Under the pieces are notes generated by a model, which made no database searches, had not been told where the DNA came from, and saw only the letters and a program-made list of their open reading frames with translations. A stretch of DNA of 64,000 bases. Source: Heloderma charlesbogerti (Eukaryota; Chordata; Lepidosauria; Squamata; Helodermatidae). The first letter of the stretch is position 1. The number at the start of each line of letters is the position of its first letter. The DNA lies in assembly GCA_026122225.1 (NCBI GenBank), contig JANEZZ010000793.1, positions 1,302,001 through 1,366,000 on the forward strand. Reading direction: 5' to 3'. This document shows positions 31,639 to 43,200 of this stretch, in pieces. Made by a program: the position numbers and the translations under genes.

Positions 31639-32945
31639 TTACTTTTTCTTTGGAATGGATTGAGTTGCTGCCTCCTGAACAATGTTACGGACCTCCATCC
31701 ATACTTCCTCAAGCACTCTGTCTATCAGGTCTAATCCCTGAAATCTATTCCTCACCTCCACTGTATATTCATAAGGGATATGATTTAGGTCACACCTGAA
31801 TGGTTTAGTGGTTTTCCCTACGTTCTTCAATTTCAGCCGAAATTTTGCAACAAGAAGCTCATGATCTGAGCCACAGTCAGCTCCAGGTCTTGTTTTGACT
31901 GACTGTATAGAGCTTCCCCATCTTTGGCTGCAAAGGACATAATCAATCTGATTTTGATATTGACCATCTGGTGATGTCCATGTGTAGAGTCGCCTCTTGT
32001 GCTGTTGGAAAAGAGTGTTTGCTATGATCAGCGTGTTCTCTTGGCAAAACTCTATTAGCCTTTGTCCTGCTTCATTTTGTACAACAAGGCCATGCTTGCC
32101 TGTTATCCCGGTGATTTCTTGACTTCCTACTTTAGCATTCCAATCCCCTATGATGAAGAGGACATCTTTTTTTGGTGTTAGTTCTAGAAGGTGTTGTAGG
32201 TCTTCATAGAACCGATCAACCTCAGCTTCTTCGGCATCAGTGGTTGGGGCATAGACTTGAATTACTGTGATGTTGAATGGTTTGCCTTGGATTCGTACTG
32301 AGATCATTCTATGGTTTTTGAGATTGTACCCCAGCACTGCTTTTCCCACCCTTTTATTGACTATGAGTGCTACTCCATTTCTTCTAAGGGATTCTTGCCC
32401 ACAATAGTAGATATAATGGTCACCTGAATTAAATTCGCCCATGCTTGTCCATTTTAGTTCACTGATTCCCAAGATGTCGATGTTCAATCTTGCCATTTCA
32501 TGTTTGATCACCTCCAGCTTGCCTTGATTCATTGATCTTACATTCCAGGTTGCTAAACAATATTGTTCTTTACAGCATCGGATTTTCTTTTCACCACCAG
32601 ACACATCCACAGCTGAGTGTCCTTTTGGCTTTGGCCCAGCCGCTTCACTCTTTCTGGCGCTACTTGGAAATACCCTCTGCTCTTCCCCAGTAGTATATTG
32701 GACATCTTCCGACCTGAGGGGCTCATCTTCTGGTGTCATCTCTTTTAGCCTTGTGATACGTTCTATGGGGTTTTCTTGGCAAGAATACTGGAGTGGGTTT
32801 CCATTTCCTTCTCCAGTGGACCACATTTTGTCAGAACTCTCTGCCATGACCTGTCTGTCTTGGGTAGCCCTGCACGGCATAGCTGATGGCTTCACTGAGT
32901 TGCGCAAGCCCCTTCGCCACAACAAGGCAGTGATCCATGAAGGGG
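31639..32945 (-). pseudogene. Bov-B endonuclease region
   Basis: Most of this region is one open frame containing the EEP (AP-endonuclease-like) motifs [30 protein letters not shown] and SDHELL in order, the catalytic set expected for an RTE endonuclease. The frame stops at a TAA just after an IPKKK sequence, where intact elements read on toward the reverse transcriptase. The domain therefore looks intact but is separated from its polymerase. Confidence 0.85.
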
Positions 32946-33798
32946 ACAGATAGAGGTACAATAATATAAATAATGTAGCATGATGACTGTAATAATTTCA
33001 TCTGACTCCAGTGAAGGGCTCTTATTGAATGTTTTGCTGGCAGTATATTGAAATCTCTTATCTCACACTATAATCTTTGTGGGTATGGTAAGTGTTGTAT
33101 CAGCAGTAAGTATGTGCTAATTCAGCCCAGTGCCTCCAGCCTTAGCTTCATTTTACCTAAGGTAATTGGTACATTGAGTCAAAAAAAGGTTTGCATATAT
33201 TCATTAGTGTTAATTGCCCAGAAGCATACTTCAAATGATGCATGTTGCACATTTCTGCAGCAGAAGTGATTCAGAAGGTAAAACAAGGCAGCAAAAGATC
33301 TGTACTTTCTTCCAAAATACTAAGAAATTCTTGAGATTTTGTTCTAGCAACAAAGCTGGGACCTTCGGCTGAAGGAAGCCATTCTTATTTGAATTGGCCA
33401 TCTCCTAGATCTGAACTAATGCTACCCACTACGTTATTTATTAATAAATGTATATCACACCCTTCTAATCAAACTATTCAGGGCAGCTTACACAACAATT
33501 TAATTAAAATAACACAACAACAGCAACAGCCGACAATGCAGTGTAAACCAATGCAAATTTAGGACTTTGCCTGGTGCCAAAAAGATCACATTGTTAGCAT
33601 AACAACATCAGTGCCAGGTAAGCCTCCTTGGGAAGAGCAGTTCATAGGAGGGTGTGCTACCACTGAGAAGGCTCTCAACCTGGTCAATACCCTTCCCACC
33701 TCATTTGGCAGAGGCACTTGGAAAGGGTCCTCCAACCAGGACTTTAGTGTACAGTCAGGCTGATGTGGAGGGAGGCAACTCTTCAGGTGCTGTAAAGC

Positions 33799-33931
33799 AG
33801 CCTTCCCCAACCTGGTGCACTCCAGATGTTTTAGACTTCAACTCCCATCAGCCCCTACCAGCATGGCCAATGGTCAGGAATGTTGGGAACTGTAATATAA
33901 AAAGTCTGAAGGGAACCAGGTTGGGGAAGGT
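33799..33931. mobile_element. Palindromic hAT MITE (copy 1 of duplication)
   Basis: CCTTCCCCAACCTGGTGCAC pairs with ACCAGGTTGGGGAAGG; the interior is GACTTCAACTCCCATCAGCC. The same element is at 35565-35697. Confidence 0.82.
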
Positions 33932-34238
33932 ATTGCCTTAAAGTACTGTGAATGATTTTAGAAGTCAATAGCAGCACTTTGAATTGTCCCCCCGAAATGG
34001 ACCGGGGAGCTAGTGCAGCTGTCTAAGGATTGATGAAATATTAGCGTGGCCATTTACACATTGCCAGAACAAAGGAAAAAAACATCTCCGGCTAGGGCTG
34101 GGATTGCAGCTCCAGTGAGCATACTGAGCTAGATGGGCTAATGGTCTGATTCAGTATAAGATCGCTTCCTATGACCCTACTGCTGTTGCTTAGGACGCCA
34201 TCACATGAGGCTTTTATTGTGCACTGAAGATGGGTCAC

Positions 34239-34641
34239 AAGACTGGAATGGATCACAAGACTAGAATGGGTCACAAGACAAGAATGGCCACAAGACTGGA
34301 AAAGGTCAGTTTACATTCCAATTCCAAAGAAGGGCAATGCCAAAGAGTGTTCAAACTACCATACAATTGCGCTCATTTCACATGCCAGCAAGATTAAGCT
34401 CAAAATCCTACAAGCTAGGCTTCAGCAGTATCTGAATCGAGAACTACCGGAAGTACAAGCGGGGTTTCGAAGAGGCAGAGGAACTAGAGATCAAATTGCC
34501 AACATTCACTGGATCATGGAGAAAGCAAGAGAATTCCAGAAAAAACGTCTATTTCTGCTTCATTGACTACGCTAAAGCCTTTGATTGTGTGGATCACAAC
34601 AAACTGGCAAATTCTGAAAGAGATGGGAGTACCAGACCACC
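34239..34641 (+). mobile_element. Duplicated 5' piece of the same Bov-B insertion
   Basis: This is the start of the Bov-B at 36005, with the same left target-site copy (AAGATGGGTCAC, 34227-34238) and the same 18-bp junction repeats. It stops abruptly inside the RT at about 34641 with no 3' tail and no right-hand target copy, so it came by duplication and is not an independent insertion. Confidence 0.88.
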
Positions 34642-35113
34642 AGACCAAAGCACTTTCCACTTCACCCAGTATGATGGCCCCCATGCAGGGATACCTGAAG
34701 TTCCATTTAGGAGAACTGGGTTCTCCATGTGAGGCCCATGCACACTGCTGCTTCAATTCTTGTGACTGTACAGTGGGCAAACGTGGTGGCTGTGTTGTAT
34801 ACCACCCTTGTAGAGCTGCTGGTTCTCCGAAATGGCACCTCTTTGTGAGTGCTTCCCAGCTGCAAGCCCATCATTGGCCTCCTTATACCACTCAACCATT
34901 TGCGGGGTGGAGGGTGTGCACATTATAAGTGTGAACCAGCCTAAATTTCAATTCCTTTCTCTCTGCGATCCCCCTTTTTTTAACTACAAGAAACAAGTTA
35001 AAACAAAAACAGAAAAATTTGCAAATCTGTCCTTTCATTGCATTTTGGGAAGAAAGTTTTCTCCCAAAATGCAATGAAAGAGCATTTTATTCTAGTAATA
35101 AACAGATTTTACT
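34642..35113. other. Spacer between the duplicated copies
   Basis: About 470 bp of otherwise unique sequence with no gene. It ends with a perfect hairpin (35032-35080) about 34 bp before copy 2 begins. Confidence 0.6.
35032..35080. repeat. Perfect 19-bp inverted repeat
   Basis: CTTTCATTGCATTTTGGGA (35032-35050) is the exact complement of 35062-35080, with an 11-bp loop. Its position beside the duplication junction is noteworthy. Confidence 0.93.
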
Positions 35114-35564
35114 CTAGCAACAAAGCTGGGACCTTCGGCTGAAGCCATTCTTATTTGAATTGGCCATCTCCTAGATCTGAACTAATGCTACCCACTACGT
35201 TATTTATTAATAAATGTATATCACACCCTTCTAATCAAACTATTCAGGGCAGCTTACACAACAATTTAATTAAAATAACACAACAACAACAACAGCCGAC
35301 AATGCAGTGTAAACCAATGCAAATTTAGGACTTTGCCTGGTGCCAAAAAGATCACATTGTTAGCATAACAACATCAGTGCCAGGTAAGCCTCCTTGGGAA
35401 GAGCAGTTCATAGGAGGGTGTGCTACCACTGAGAAGGCTCTCAACCTGGTCAATAACCTTCCCACCTCATTTGGCAGAGGCACTTGGAAAGGGTCCTCCA
35501 ACCAGGACTTTAGTGTACAGTCAGGCTGATGTGGAGGGAGGCAACTCTTCAGGTGCTGTAAAGC

Positions 35565-35697
35565 AGCCTTCCCCAACCTGGTGCACTCCAGATGTTTTAG
35601 ACTTCAACTCCCATCAGCCCCTACCAGCATGGCCAATGGTCAGGAATGCTGGGAACTGTAATATAAAAAGTCTGAAGGGAACCAGGTTGGGGAAGGT
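35565..35697. mobile_element. Palindromic hAT MITE (copy 2 of duplication)
   Basis: Counterpart of 33799-33931, almost identical. Confidence 0.82.
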
Positions 35698-35999
35698 ATT
35701 GCCTTAAAGTACTGTGAATGATTTTAGAAGTCAATAGCAGCACTTTGAATTGTCCCCCCGAAATGGACCGGGGAGCTAATGCAGCTGTCTAAGGATTGAT
35801 GAAATATTAGCGTGGCCATTTACACATTGCCAGAACAAAGGAAAAAAACATCTCCAGCTAGGGCTGGGATTGCAGCTCCAGTGAGCATACTGAGCTAGAT
35901 GGGCTAATGGTCTGATTCAGTATATGATCGCTTCCTATGACCCTACTGCTGTTGCTTAGGACGCCATCACATGAGGCTTTTATTGTGCACTGAAGATGG

Positions 36000-36065
36000 G
36001 TCACAAGACTGGAATGGATCACAAGACTGGAATGGGTCACAAGACAAGAATGGCCACAAGACTGG
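36000..36065. repeat. 18-bp tandem repeat at the Bov-B junction
   Basis: Units of the form ATGGGTCACAAGACTGGA follow one another about four times with small changes, running from the target site into the Bov-B sequence. The same array is in copy 1 (34234-34299). Confidence 0.85.
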
Positions 36066-37386
36066 AAAAGGTCAGTTTATATTCCAATTCCAAAGAAGGG
36101 CAATGCCAAAGAGTGTTCAAACTACTGTACAATTGCACTCATTTCACATGCCAGCAAGGTTATGCTCAAAATCCTACAAGCTAGGCTTCAGCAGTATGCG
36201 AACTGAGAACTACCAGAAGTACAAGGTTTCGAAGAGGCAGAGGAACTAGAGATCAAATCGCCGACATTCGCTGGATCATGGAGAAAGCAAGAGAATTCCA
36301 GAAAAACGTCTATTTCTGCTTCATTGACTACGCTAAAGCCTTTGATTGTGTGGATCACAACAAACTGTGGCAAATTCTGAAAGAGATGGGAGTACCAGAC
36401 CACCTTACCTGTCTCCTGAGAAACCTGTACGAGGGTCAAGAAGCAACAGTAAGAACCGGACATGGAACAACTGATTGGTTCAAAATTGGGAAAGGAGTAC
36501 GACAGGGCTGCATATTGTCGCCCTGCTTATTTAACTTATATGCAGAGTACATCATGAGAAACGCTGGGTTGGATGAATCTCACAGGTCGGAATTAAGATT
36601 GCCAGGAGAATTATCAACAACCTCAGATACGCAGACAATACCACCCAAATGGCAGAAAGCGAAGAAGATCTAAAGAGCCTTTTGTTGAGGGTGAAAGTGG
36701 AGAGTGCAAAAGCTGGTTTGAAACTTAACATTAAAAAAACTAAAATCATGGCATCTGGCCCCATCACTTCCTGGCATATAGAAGGGGAAGAAATGGAAGC
36801 AGTGACAGATTTTATTTTCTTGGGCTCCAAGATCACCGCAGACAGTGACTGTAGCCATGAAATTAAAAGACGCTTGCTCCTTGGGAGGAAAGCTATGGCA
36901 AACCTAGACAACATAGTCAGAAGCAGAGACATCACCTTGCCAACAAAGGTTCCCAGTAGCAATGTATGGCTGTGAGAGCTGGACTATAAGGAAGGCTGAG
37001 CGCCGAAGAATCGATGCTTTCGAATTGTGGTGCTGGAGAAGACTCTGACGAGTCCCCTGGACTGCAAGGAGGTCCAATCAGTCCATCCTAAAGGAAATCA
37101 ACCCTGACTGCTCACTGGAAGGACAGAGACTGAAGCTGAAGCTCAACTATTTTGGCCACCTAATGCGAAGAGAAAACTCCCTGGAAAAGACCCTGATGCT
37201 GGGAAAGATTGAAGGCAAAAGGAGAATGGGACGGCAGAGGATGAGATGGCTAGATAGCATCACCGATGCCATGAATAAGGGCTTGAGCACACTCCGGGAG
37301 ACAGCGCAGGACAGGAAGGCCTGGCGTGCTATCGTCCATGAGGTCACTAAGAGTCGGACACGATTGAACAACTGAACAACAACAAC
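36005..37386 (+). mobile_element. 5'-truncated Bov-B LINE with target-site duplication
   Basis: This 3' part of a Bov-B covers the central RT onward (IDYAKAFDCVDH, GKGVRQGCILSPC), with frameshifts after it, and ends in the (AACAAC)-rich tail. A perfect 12-bp duplication, AAGATGGGTCAC, flanks it at 35993-36004 and 37387-37398. The host sequence is a MITE-A element whose two halves resume on either side. The 5' junction carries an 18-bp tandem repeat (36000-36065). Confidence 0.92.
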
Positions 37387-37702
37387 AAGATGGGTCACTC
37401 ATGGAAGTTTGCAGGTCCTTTCTATGACATCGGCAACCTCCAGGGCACATCCAGTGGTATTTCATGGTTATTCCATGTTAAACAGATCTGGAGATAATGA
37501 GCTAATAAAATATAACGGATTTTCCTTACTGTGTAAGTCGTTGTTGTGCTATTAAAATAGCCACTAGATGGTGCTATTTCATAGAGGTCTATGGAGCACT
37601 GAAAATTAAAAACTTCCCCTTTCAGCCATCATGTGGTTGCTGTCTGGAAGCCAGTTGTAAATGCGAGGACTGTGGGTTTTTTCTTTAATGTAGGGATGCT
37701 CT

Positions 37703-38056
37703 TAGAGTGGCCATGTACATACCACCAAAAAAGAGGAAATGCATCACCAAAAAAGAGGACATATTTGCATAAAATTTGCATCTGCTAATTTATATGCATA
37801 GATGCAAATTTAGAAATAATAGTTATAATTGGACCAGAAATACATCTCACCATATTGGCGAAAACTGACCTGTGTGCCTGCTCAGTTTGCTGTCCAGGTG
37901 TTAACTGTTGATGGGCAACTTCAAGGCCCATCAGCTCTCCCTTCTTAGGGTTTTTATCTTTAAACCGGACTTGGAATCAACAGCCTTTCAAACAGGGGAT
38001 ACTTTCACGTCCTCTCACAGCCCTTCAAACGGAGGACTCTGTCCATTGTGAAGTAG
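37703..38056. mobile_element. MITE-B copy
   Basis: TAGAGTGGCCATGTACATAC through GGAAATGCATCACC to the right end near GAAGTAGGGTGTACAT. It abuts the MITE-A end directly, as though one inserted at the border of the other. Confidence 0.72.
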
Positions 38057-39237
38057 GGTGTACATAAAGTACATGTAACTGCATTTGCTCATATTCATAC
38101 CTTGTTACCTCTCCCCTCTTCTTTGTTGTCTCCACCACTGCTTAAATGTCACCTTTAAGTGCTTTGGGGCAGGGATCTGTTTGGTTTGGTTCCCCGCTGC
38201 CATTCTCCACTCATATTACTTTGTAAGACCCCATGAACCATAGTCGGTCGAAAACAAGAATTCATCATCATCAAAGCAATTCACAGTAGCATCTTCAGAA
38301 TAAATATGAATTCAGGTTGTTGATTCCTTTCACCAAGGCTATTCACAGGCAAGTCAGTAATTTTCCACCAAAACAACCCCCCCGCCCACACACAGCCTTG
38401 ACTTCCTGCAAGTCATCTTCATATGTTCCAGTATTTGGTTTTAACGTGGCCTACTGGACAACTATGTCTTTTCCCCACTCCTAGCAAGTTTAGTCAGTAC
38501 TAAACAAATGATCTTGAAGTCACAGCATATACCAGCCTTCCCTCAATGCGGCACCCTCCAGATGTGTTGGATTACAAGCCCCATCATCCCCAACCAGCAT
38601 GGCTATTGGGAGTGCTGGTGTGTACTGCCTGGAATAGCAGCTCTTGCATTACCAATGGCAAATTAAAGGCATAAAACAACTACTGAAGAAAATGGAGTGA
38701 ACAAGCTGGAGTAGTTCTCCCATAGTTAAAATAGGCTAACTAGTTCATGCAAGTCAATCCTTCTCCTCCCAATGCAACCCTAGCCATGCATTTAGAAAGA
38801 CACAGGGGTTGGAGGCATTGGGAGAGAAATAACTCAGCAACTGTGATAACTGATGGGATTATTTAGTAATGATGCCTCCTGTTAGAAAGGCAGGTAGCAG
38901 AGAAAAAACAAAAGTGCACATCAGAATGAGCATTTACCAGTCCCACATGCACACAGGCTATCTTAGAACAATACAGGAGACTACGTCCTTCTTCAGTGAA
39001 GGAAAGAAAACAGTTTTACTCACAAATATTATTGCCTCTACAATGCAGGTACAGTATAGAGTTTCAAAAGGAGTTCATCCATTTTGTGTTCTATTACACC
39101 GGAAGGAGCAAGAGCAGACACAAGTGCTCCCAGCAATGGTGGCAGTCAGAGGGAGGGAGAGGGTGAAGAGAGAGGAGGGCAGAAGCCAAAGGCAGAAATC
39201 ACAGGAAACCATACTGTAAGCTAAGGCTAGCTGTGGT
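38057..39237. other. Intergenic stretch without a gene
   Basis: Contains a LINE-like 3' tail (about 38090-38275), a weak palindromic MITE half (TGCGGCACCCTCCAGATGTG to GGCTATTGGGAGTGCTGG, about 38550-38625) and otherwise nothing that I recognise. Short ORFs here show no family similarity. Confidence 0.5.
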
Positions 39238-39245
39238 CAAAATTC

Positions 39246-40219
39246 TAGGGATGGCAGAGAATTTCTCCCCGAATCTTCGGGAGGCCGAGTGCCGAGGCAT
39301 TCGGCCCCCTGAAAGTGTTGGGGAAATTCTCCGCCGGCCCCCCGCCCCCCCCCGGAATGGGACTTACCTTCAGCGAATGTCCCTCTCGGCGGCGGGTCCC
39401 GGCGGCGGTTCGGCGACGTTTCGTGGGGGGCGGGGGCGGCGGCCGGTCTCCCGACCGGCTGCCACCGCCACCATTACAAAATAAAAAAGTAAGTAAAAAA
39501 AAAAAAAGCACACCCGTGCTAGGCTACGTGACGATTTACGTAGCCTATCACGGCTAGATTTCCAAAGTCAGCCGTGATAGGCTATGTAAATCGTCACGTA
39601 GCCTATCACGGGTGACTTTGGAAAAAAAAAAAAAGCGCGTACGCAAATGGTGGTGGCCCATGGGCGCCGCCATTTGCATTCCTTATTTTGGCACGTGTAG
39701 TCTACGTAAAGATTTACGTAGACTACAGCGAAAATAAGGGAACGCTATTTGCGTTGCCCTTATTTTCGCCGTAGTCTACGTAAATCTTTACGTAGACTAG
39801 ACGTGCCAAAATAAGGAACGCAAATGGCAGCGCCCATGGGACACCGCCATTTGCATACATGCTTTCCCCCCCCCAAAGTCACCCGTGATAGGCTACGTGA
39901 CGATTAACGTAGCCTATCACGGCTGACTTTGGAAATCTAGCCGTGATAGGCTACGTTAATCGTTACGTAGCCTATCACGGGTTTTTTTTTGTTTTGTTTT
40001 GTTTTACTTTTTCTTTTGCGGCCGGGGAGACGGGGCGCTTCTCCCCGGCCTGAATTTCGGCCGGGCGAGGCGGGGTGCCTCCCTACCCGGCCTGAATTTT
40101 GGCCGGGCGAGGCGGGACGCCTCCCCCCCCTCACCTGAACTTCGGGGAGAGAAGCGAAGCGCCTCCCCCCCACCGCGAATCACCCCTGCAAAAAGATAAG
40201 TGACTTCCGTACATCCCTA
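39246..40219. mobile_element. hAT-like nonautonomous element with nested palindromes, perfect 8-bp TSD
   Basis: TAGGGATG...CATCCCTA termini are flanked by CAAAATTC on both sides (39238-39245, 40220-40227), the hallmark of a hAT insertion. The ends are GC- and CpG-rich. The middle (39513-39981) is a long imperfect inverted repeat built of smaller ones. Four hairpin units of the form CGTGATAGGCTACGT...ACGTAGCCTATCACG occur at about 39513-39554, 39571-39612, 39881-39923 and 39940-39981. Two more of the form TAGTCTACGTAAA...TTTACGTAGACTA occur at about 39698-39726 and 39770-39799. Arms carrying CGCCATTTGCAT and CCTTATTTTGGCACG lie between them. No transposase frame exists; ORFs crossing it are artefacts of the palindromes. 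The element at 3662-4070 appears to be a simpler relative. Confidence 0.9.
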
Positions 40220-40227
40220 CAAAATTC

Positions 40228-43200
40228 CCATGAATTAACTAGCTGCAACACTGCCCCCTTCCAGTAACTTGGAGACAAGGTTGCATTATTCCCAAAAAAG
40301 AATAATTTGTAATACATGTGGTTCCAGTGGGATTTGCAATGTGGAAGCTTTTCTAGATACTGACCCTGCTATTCCTAGTGGGACAGTTAATTACATATGC
40401 AGTCAGGTGCTATGTGCATGATTCCTTAGCCTAATTGAACTGTAGGGGCTTCTTAGTCATAGCCCCCCCATTTTAAAAAAAAGGAATTCCTCCAGTCAGG
40501 GGCTCAAAGGTTGGAGCAGGGAGCTGAACTCAATCTTTCCTGCTCCTTCTCTTCCCTGTGGCAACTAATTGGTGGGATTCCAGCTTTTTAAAAAGGGTTA
40601 CACATGAGCTCTGCTCGATCAAAATCTGTGTTTTTCCCAGGGGAGATGTGCAACCTTTCAGAAACTGTGTTTCTCAGCACACAAGCTGCTTAATACAGTT
40701 GCAGGGGAAAGAGTGATTCTCACATATAGAAGGCTGAATGTGGAAATGGGGTTCTCCTAGGGGCCATCTACATGGCACCACTTTCAACCTTCACTCTGTT
40801 GTAACGGTGCAGCATTGCAGCTGCGAATTAGCTTCTGCTGTGGTACACACGCGTTTTACTGCGGACTTCTCCAACGGGAAAACCCGCTGCACCTTGACAC
40901 ATCGCCATTGAAGCGAAGTAAACTGTGGCAGTCATGCTGCCCTTTTATATTTTACCATTATAGTTAAATGAGCAGCTGTGCAGGCATGTGAGAGTGGGGG
41001 TATGACACTTTGGGTTTTAGTGGCTGTTTTGTATTTTAGGGGGGGGGTTGTGTCTGTCCATTCCCCATTTGGCAGTTCTCCAGCCTGAGACTCTTGCGAT
41101 GGTTCGCCAAGGCATGTACCCTTGAGAGGTATGTGCCTACCCATCTTTCCAAAATAGTGGTTGGAGCGAAGGTGGTCCTGGGCCTTCTGCTCCTCTGAGA
41201 CCCCCCCCACGCCCTTGGCCAATGACTCCAAAGCAGTAATTGTGAAGATACGAAACTGCGAAGGTGTGCAAAAGTGTGGTTGAAGAAATGAGCACGCTTC
41301 CCCCGTGCGCAGCCCAGGAAGAACGGGGAGGAGTGAAGGGGCATCACAAAGTGACACAAGCACTAGGCACACCTACCACATGCCACCACAAAATGCAAAA
41401 TCGGTTTGGGGAAGGACAGACAGTACTCAACCGTGGGAAACCTGCATCAAACCAAAAACATCGCAGCAAAAGTCATCTTTGGAAATCCGCATTTTCCAGG
41501 TGAAAACCACGGTTAGGCTTCGAGGTGGTGTCTGCGTCATATGTCCTGAAGGACCTCGTTTCACAGTGGCTCCTGAGTAAATGGCTCATGTAGATAGGGC
41601 CCTAGTTAAAACAAAAACCCTCAATACTCACAGACAATGAGTATGTGAGGAGAAAGGTTAGGTCTCATATCTCTAGCATGCTAGCTTTGTAACTGTAAGA
41701 TTATATATATATGGGAGCATTCAAACATGCAGGCCCCCACATAATTGTGCTGATCACATAGCTTGGCTCATAATCAGGAAAAAGAAGGTGGAGAGTTTTA
41801 AAAACAAGGGGTTGGATCCAGACTGAGGCATGTGCAACTGGGTTGGCCAAAGTTGACTTCCCCACCCCTTCCTTCCTGTGGCAGTCCCTGCAGCCCCCTG
41901 AAAATGCTACACAGAAAGTCAGGGGATCCCACTGGATGGGGTGAGCTGTGGTGTGGGGAAGGAAATCTCCAAAATCTGAGTGGAGGCACCTTCTTTGAGC
42001 AGACCCCTTCCATTCACAGAAGGGAGACCTGGATCCATCGCAAGGGCTGCGCTGCCACATAGTTCTCCTGAACATGTAGCTTGGCTCTAAATTGGAGAAA
42101 CGAAGGTGGACAGGTTATTTTTTAAAAATAAGGACTACAAAGTGGGGGTTATATTAAACTGTGGGTACTAATTTCAGGCTTCTCACAGGTGTTGGCAGTG
42201 TAACAGGTTTTTTTTAAAAAAACAGGGTACTATACAGCTCTAGGCCCTAGCAGGGCTCTTAACATAGGCCTGCAGCAATTTTTTTTACCTAAACTGAGGA
42301 AAGAGAGGATATCTGGACGCTGGACTGTACTAAGGGGAACTGTTCAGAGTTAATTTAGTGTGCCTTAATGCAACAATGCAGGTGGTGACAGGAAGGCAGT
42401 TAAAAGACTGAAACTGAGAAGAGTAATGACCATAGCAGTAGAGAGGAAAGATGATGACAACAGGGATGTAGTTTCATAAAACAGTTGAGAGGTGTGTATA
42501 GAGATCACTGTTGCCAAACTCTAGGCAGCTTCTAAAGCGTCCACAGTGAAAATAGCATGATGAGCTATAACCATTTGTGGACTGCGCTGGTGGTTTTCAA
42601 ATGATTGTTCTGGGGAACTCTGGGGGTCCATCAAAGGTTATTGCTGATGATGGGTTTTTTTCAGGCACTTTGAAGGTGGTTTGAAAGGAGGGTGGCGGTT
42701 TGTGGTGCATTGCGGGTTTCTTTAAAAAAAAAAATTTGTTTGACAAAAGGCAGTGGTGGGGCAAAATAAACCTGTCTGTACACTGTGGAAAACTATAGTT
42801 TTTAGATTTTTACGGTTGTTCTTCTATATCTTTATAATGATCTATTTCTGTGCAAGTGTTTGTATTGTATTTTATTCTTTGTTGTACTCTGCCCATAGGA
42901 CGCCGGTTATTGCGTTGAGTTAAAATATAATAAATAAGTATATATTTAAGTATAAATAAATAAATAACCTTAAAAAAAAGAAACCTCTCTCAAATCACTT
43001 TCAACTCTCTCTTGACAGGGCTACTTTAGAACCATCTTGCTCTGAGGGAGAATAGCCTTGTGAACTGCCCACCATTTAGCTCCCAGTGTTCAAGCTGAGG
43101 TAACCCCTCTGTCCCTCAACTGCCACCCAAGGGCTACTCGAGAACCATCTAGCCGGGAGTGGAGAGGAGGTCTGGGGGCTTACGCTAACAAACCGCCCCC

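Larger units (their letters stand above)
29717..32945 (-). mobile_element. Full-length Bov-B (RTE) LINE, disabled
   Basis: The 5' end CCCCTTCATGGATCACTG is at 32945. The 3' end, with the Bov-B tail (TTCAGTCG and CGTGTCCAACTC read on the plus strand), is at 29717. A 12-bp target-site duplication flanks it: ACAGATAAAGGT (29705-29716) and ACAGATAGAGGT (32946-32957), 11 of 12 matching. The length of 3229 bp is the usual full length. It encodes an AP-like endonuclease and a reverse transcriptase, both broken (separate entries). It lies about 1.1 kb upstream of ferroxidase exon 1, in the same orientation. Confidence 0.93.
33344..34641. repeat. Segmental duplication, copy 1
   Basis: Nearly identical to 35114-36404 (offset about 1766 bp, a handful of differences). 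It holds a palindromic hAT MITE (33799-33931), a SINE-like stretch (GAGCATACTGAGCTAGATGG), the left half of a MITE-A and the first 400 bp of a Bov-B. It breaks off inside the Bov-B. Confidence 0.93.
35114..36404. repeat. Segmental duplication, copy 2 (source)
   Basis: Same content as copy 1, but here the Bov-B and MITE-A continue to their natural ends with a complete target-site duplication. This is therefore the source copy. Confidence 0.93.
35957..37702. mobile_element. MITE-A copy split by Bov-B
   Basis: The left part ends at the target site (CATGAGGCTTTTATTGTGCA). The right part resumes TCATGGAAGTTTGCAGGTCC and runs past GCCACTAGATGGTGCTATTT to GTAGGGATGCTC. The MITE predates the Bov-B insertion. 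Confidence 0.75.

Noticed and set aside
30038..31663. Plus-strand ORFs of 98-190 codons opposite the Bov-B
   Set aside because: They are antisense shadows of the reverse transcriptase frame.
39300..40180. A CpG island or promoter
   Set aside because: The GC-rich stretches lie entirely inside a transposable element bounded by a target-site duplication, and no gene starts nearby.
40932..41372. A 146-codon minus-strand ORF
   Set aside because: No domain, no splice-linked continuation and no similarity that I could recall; probably chance.
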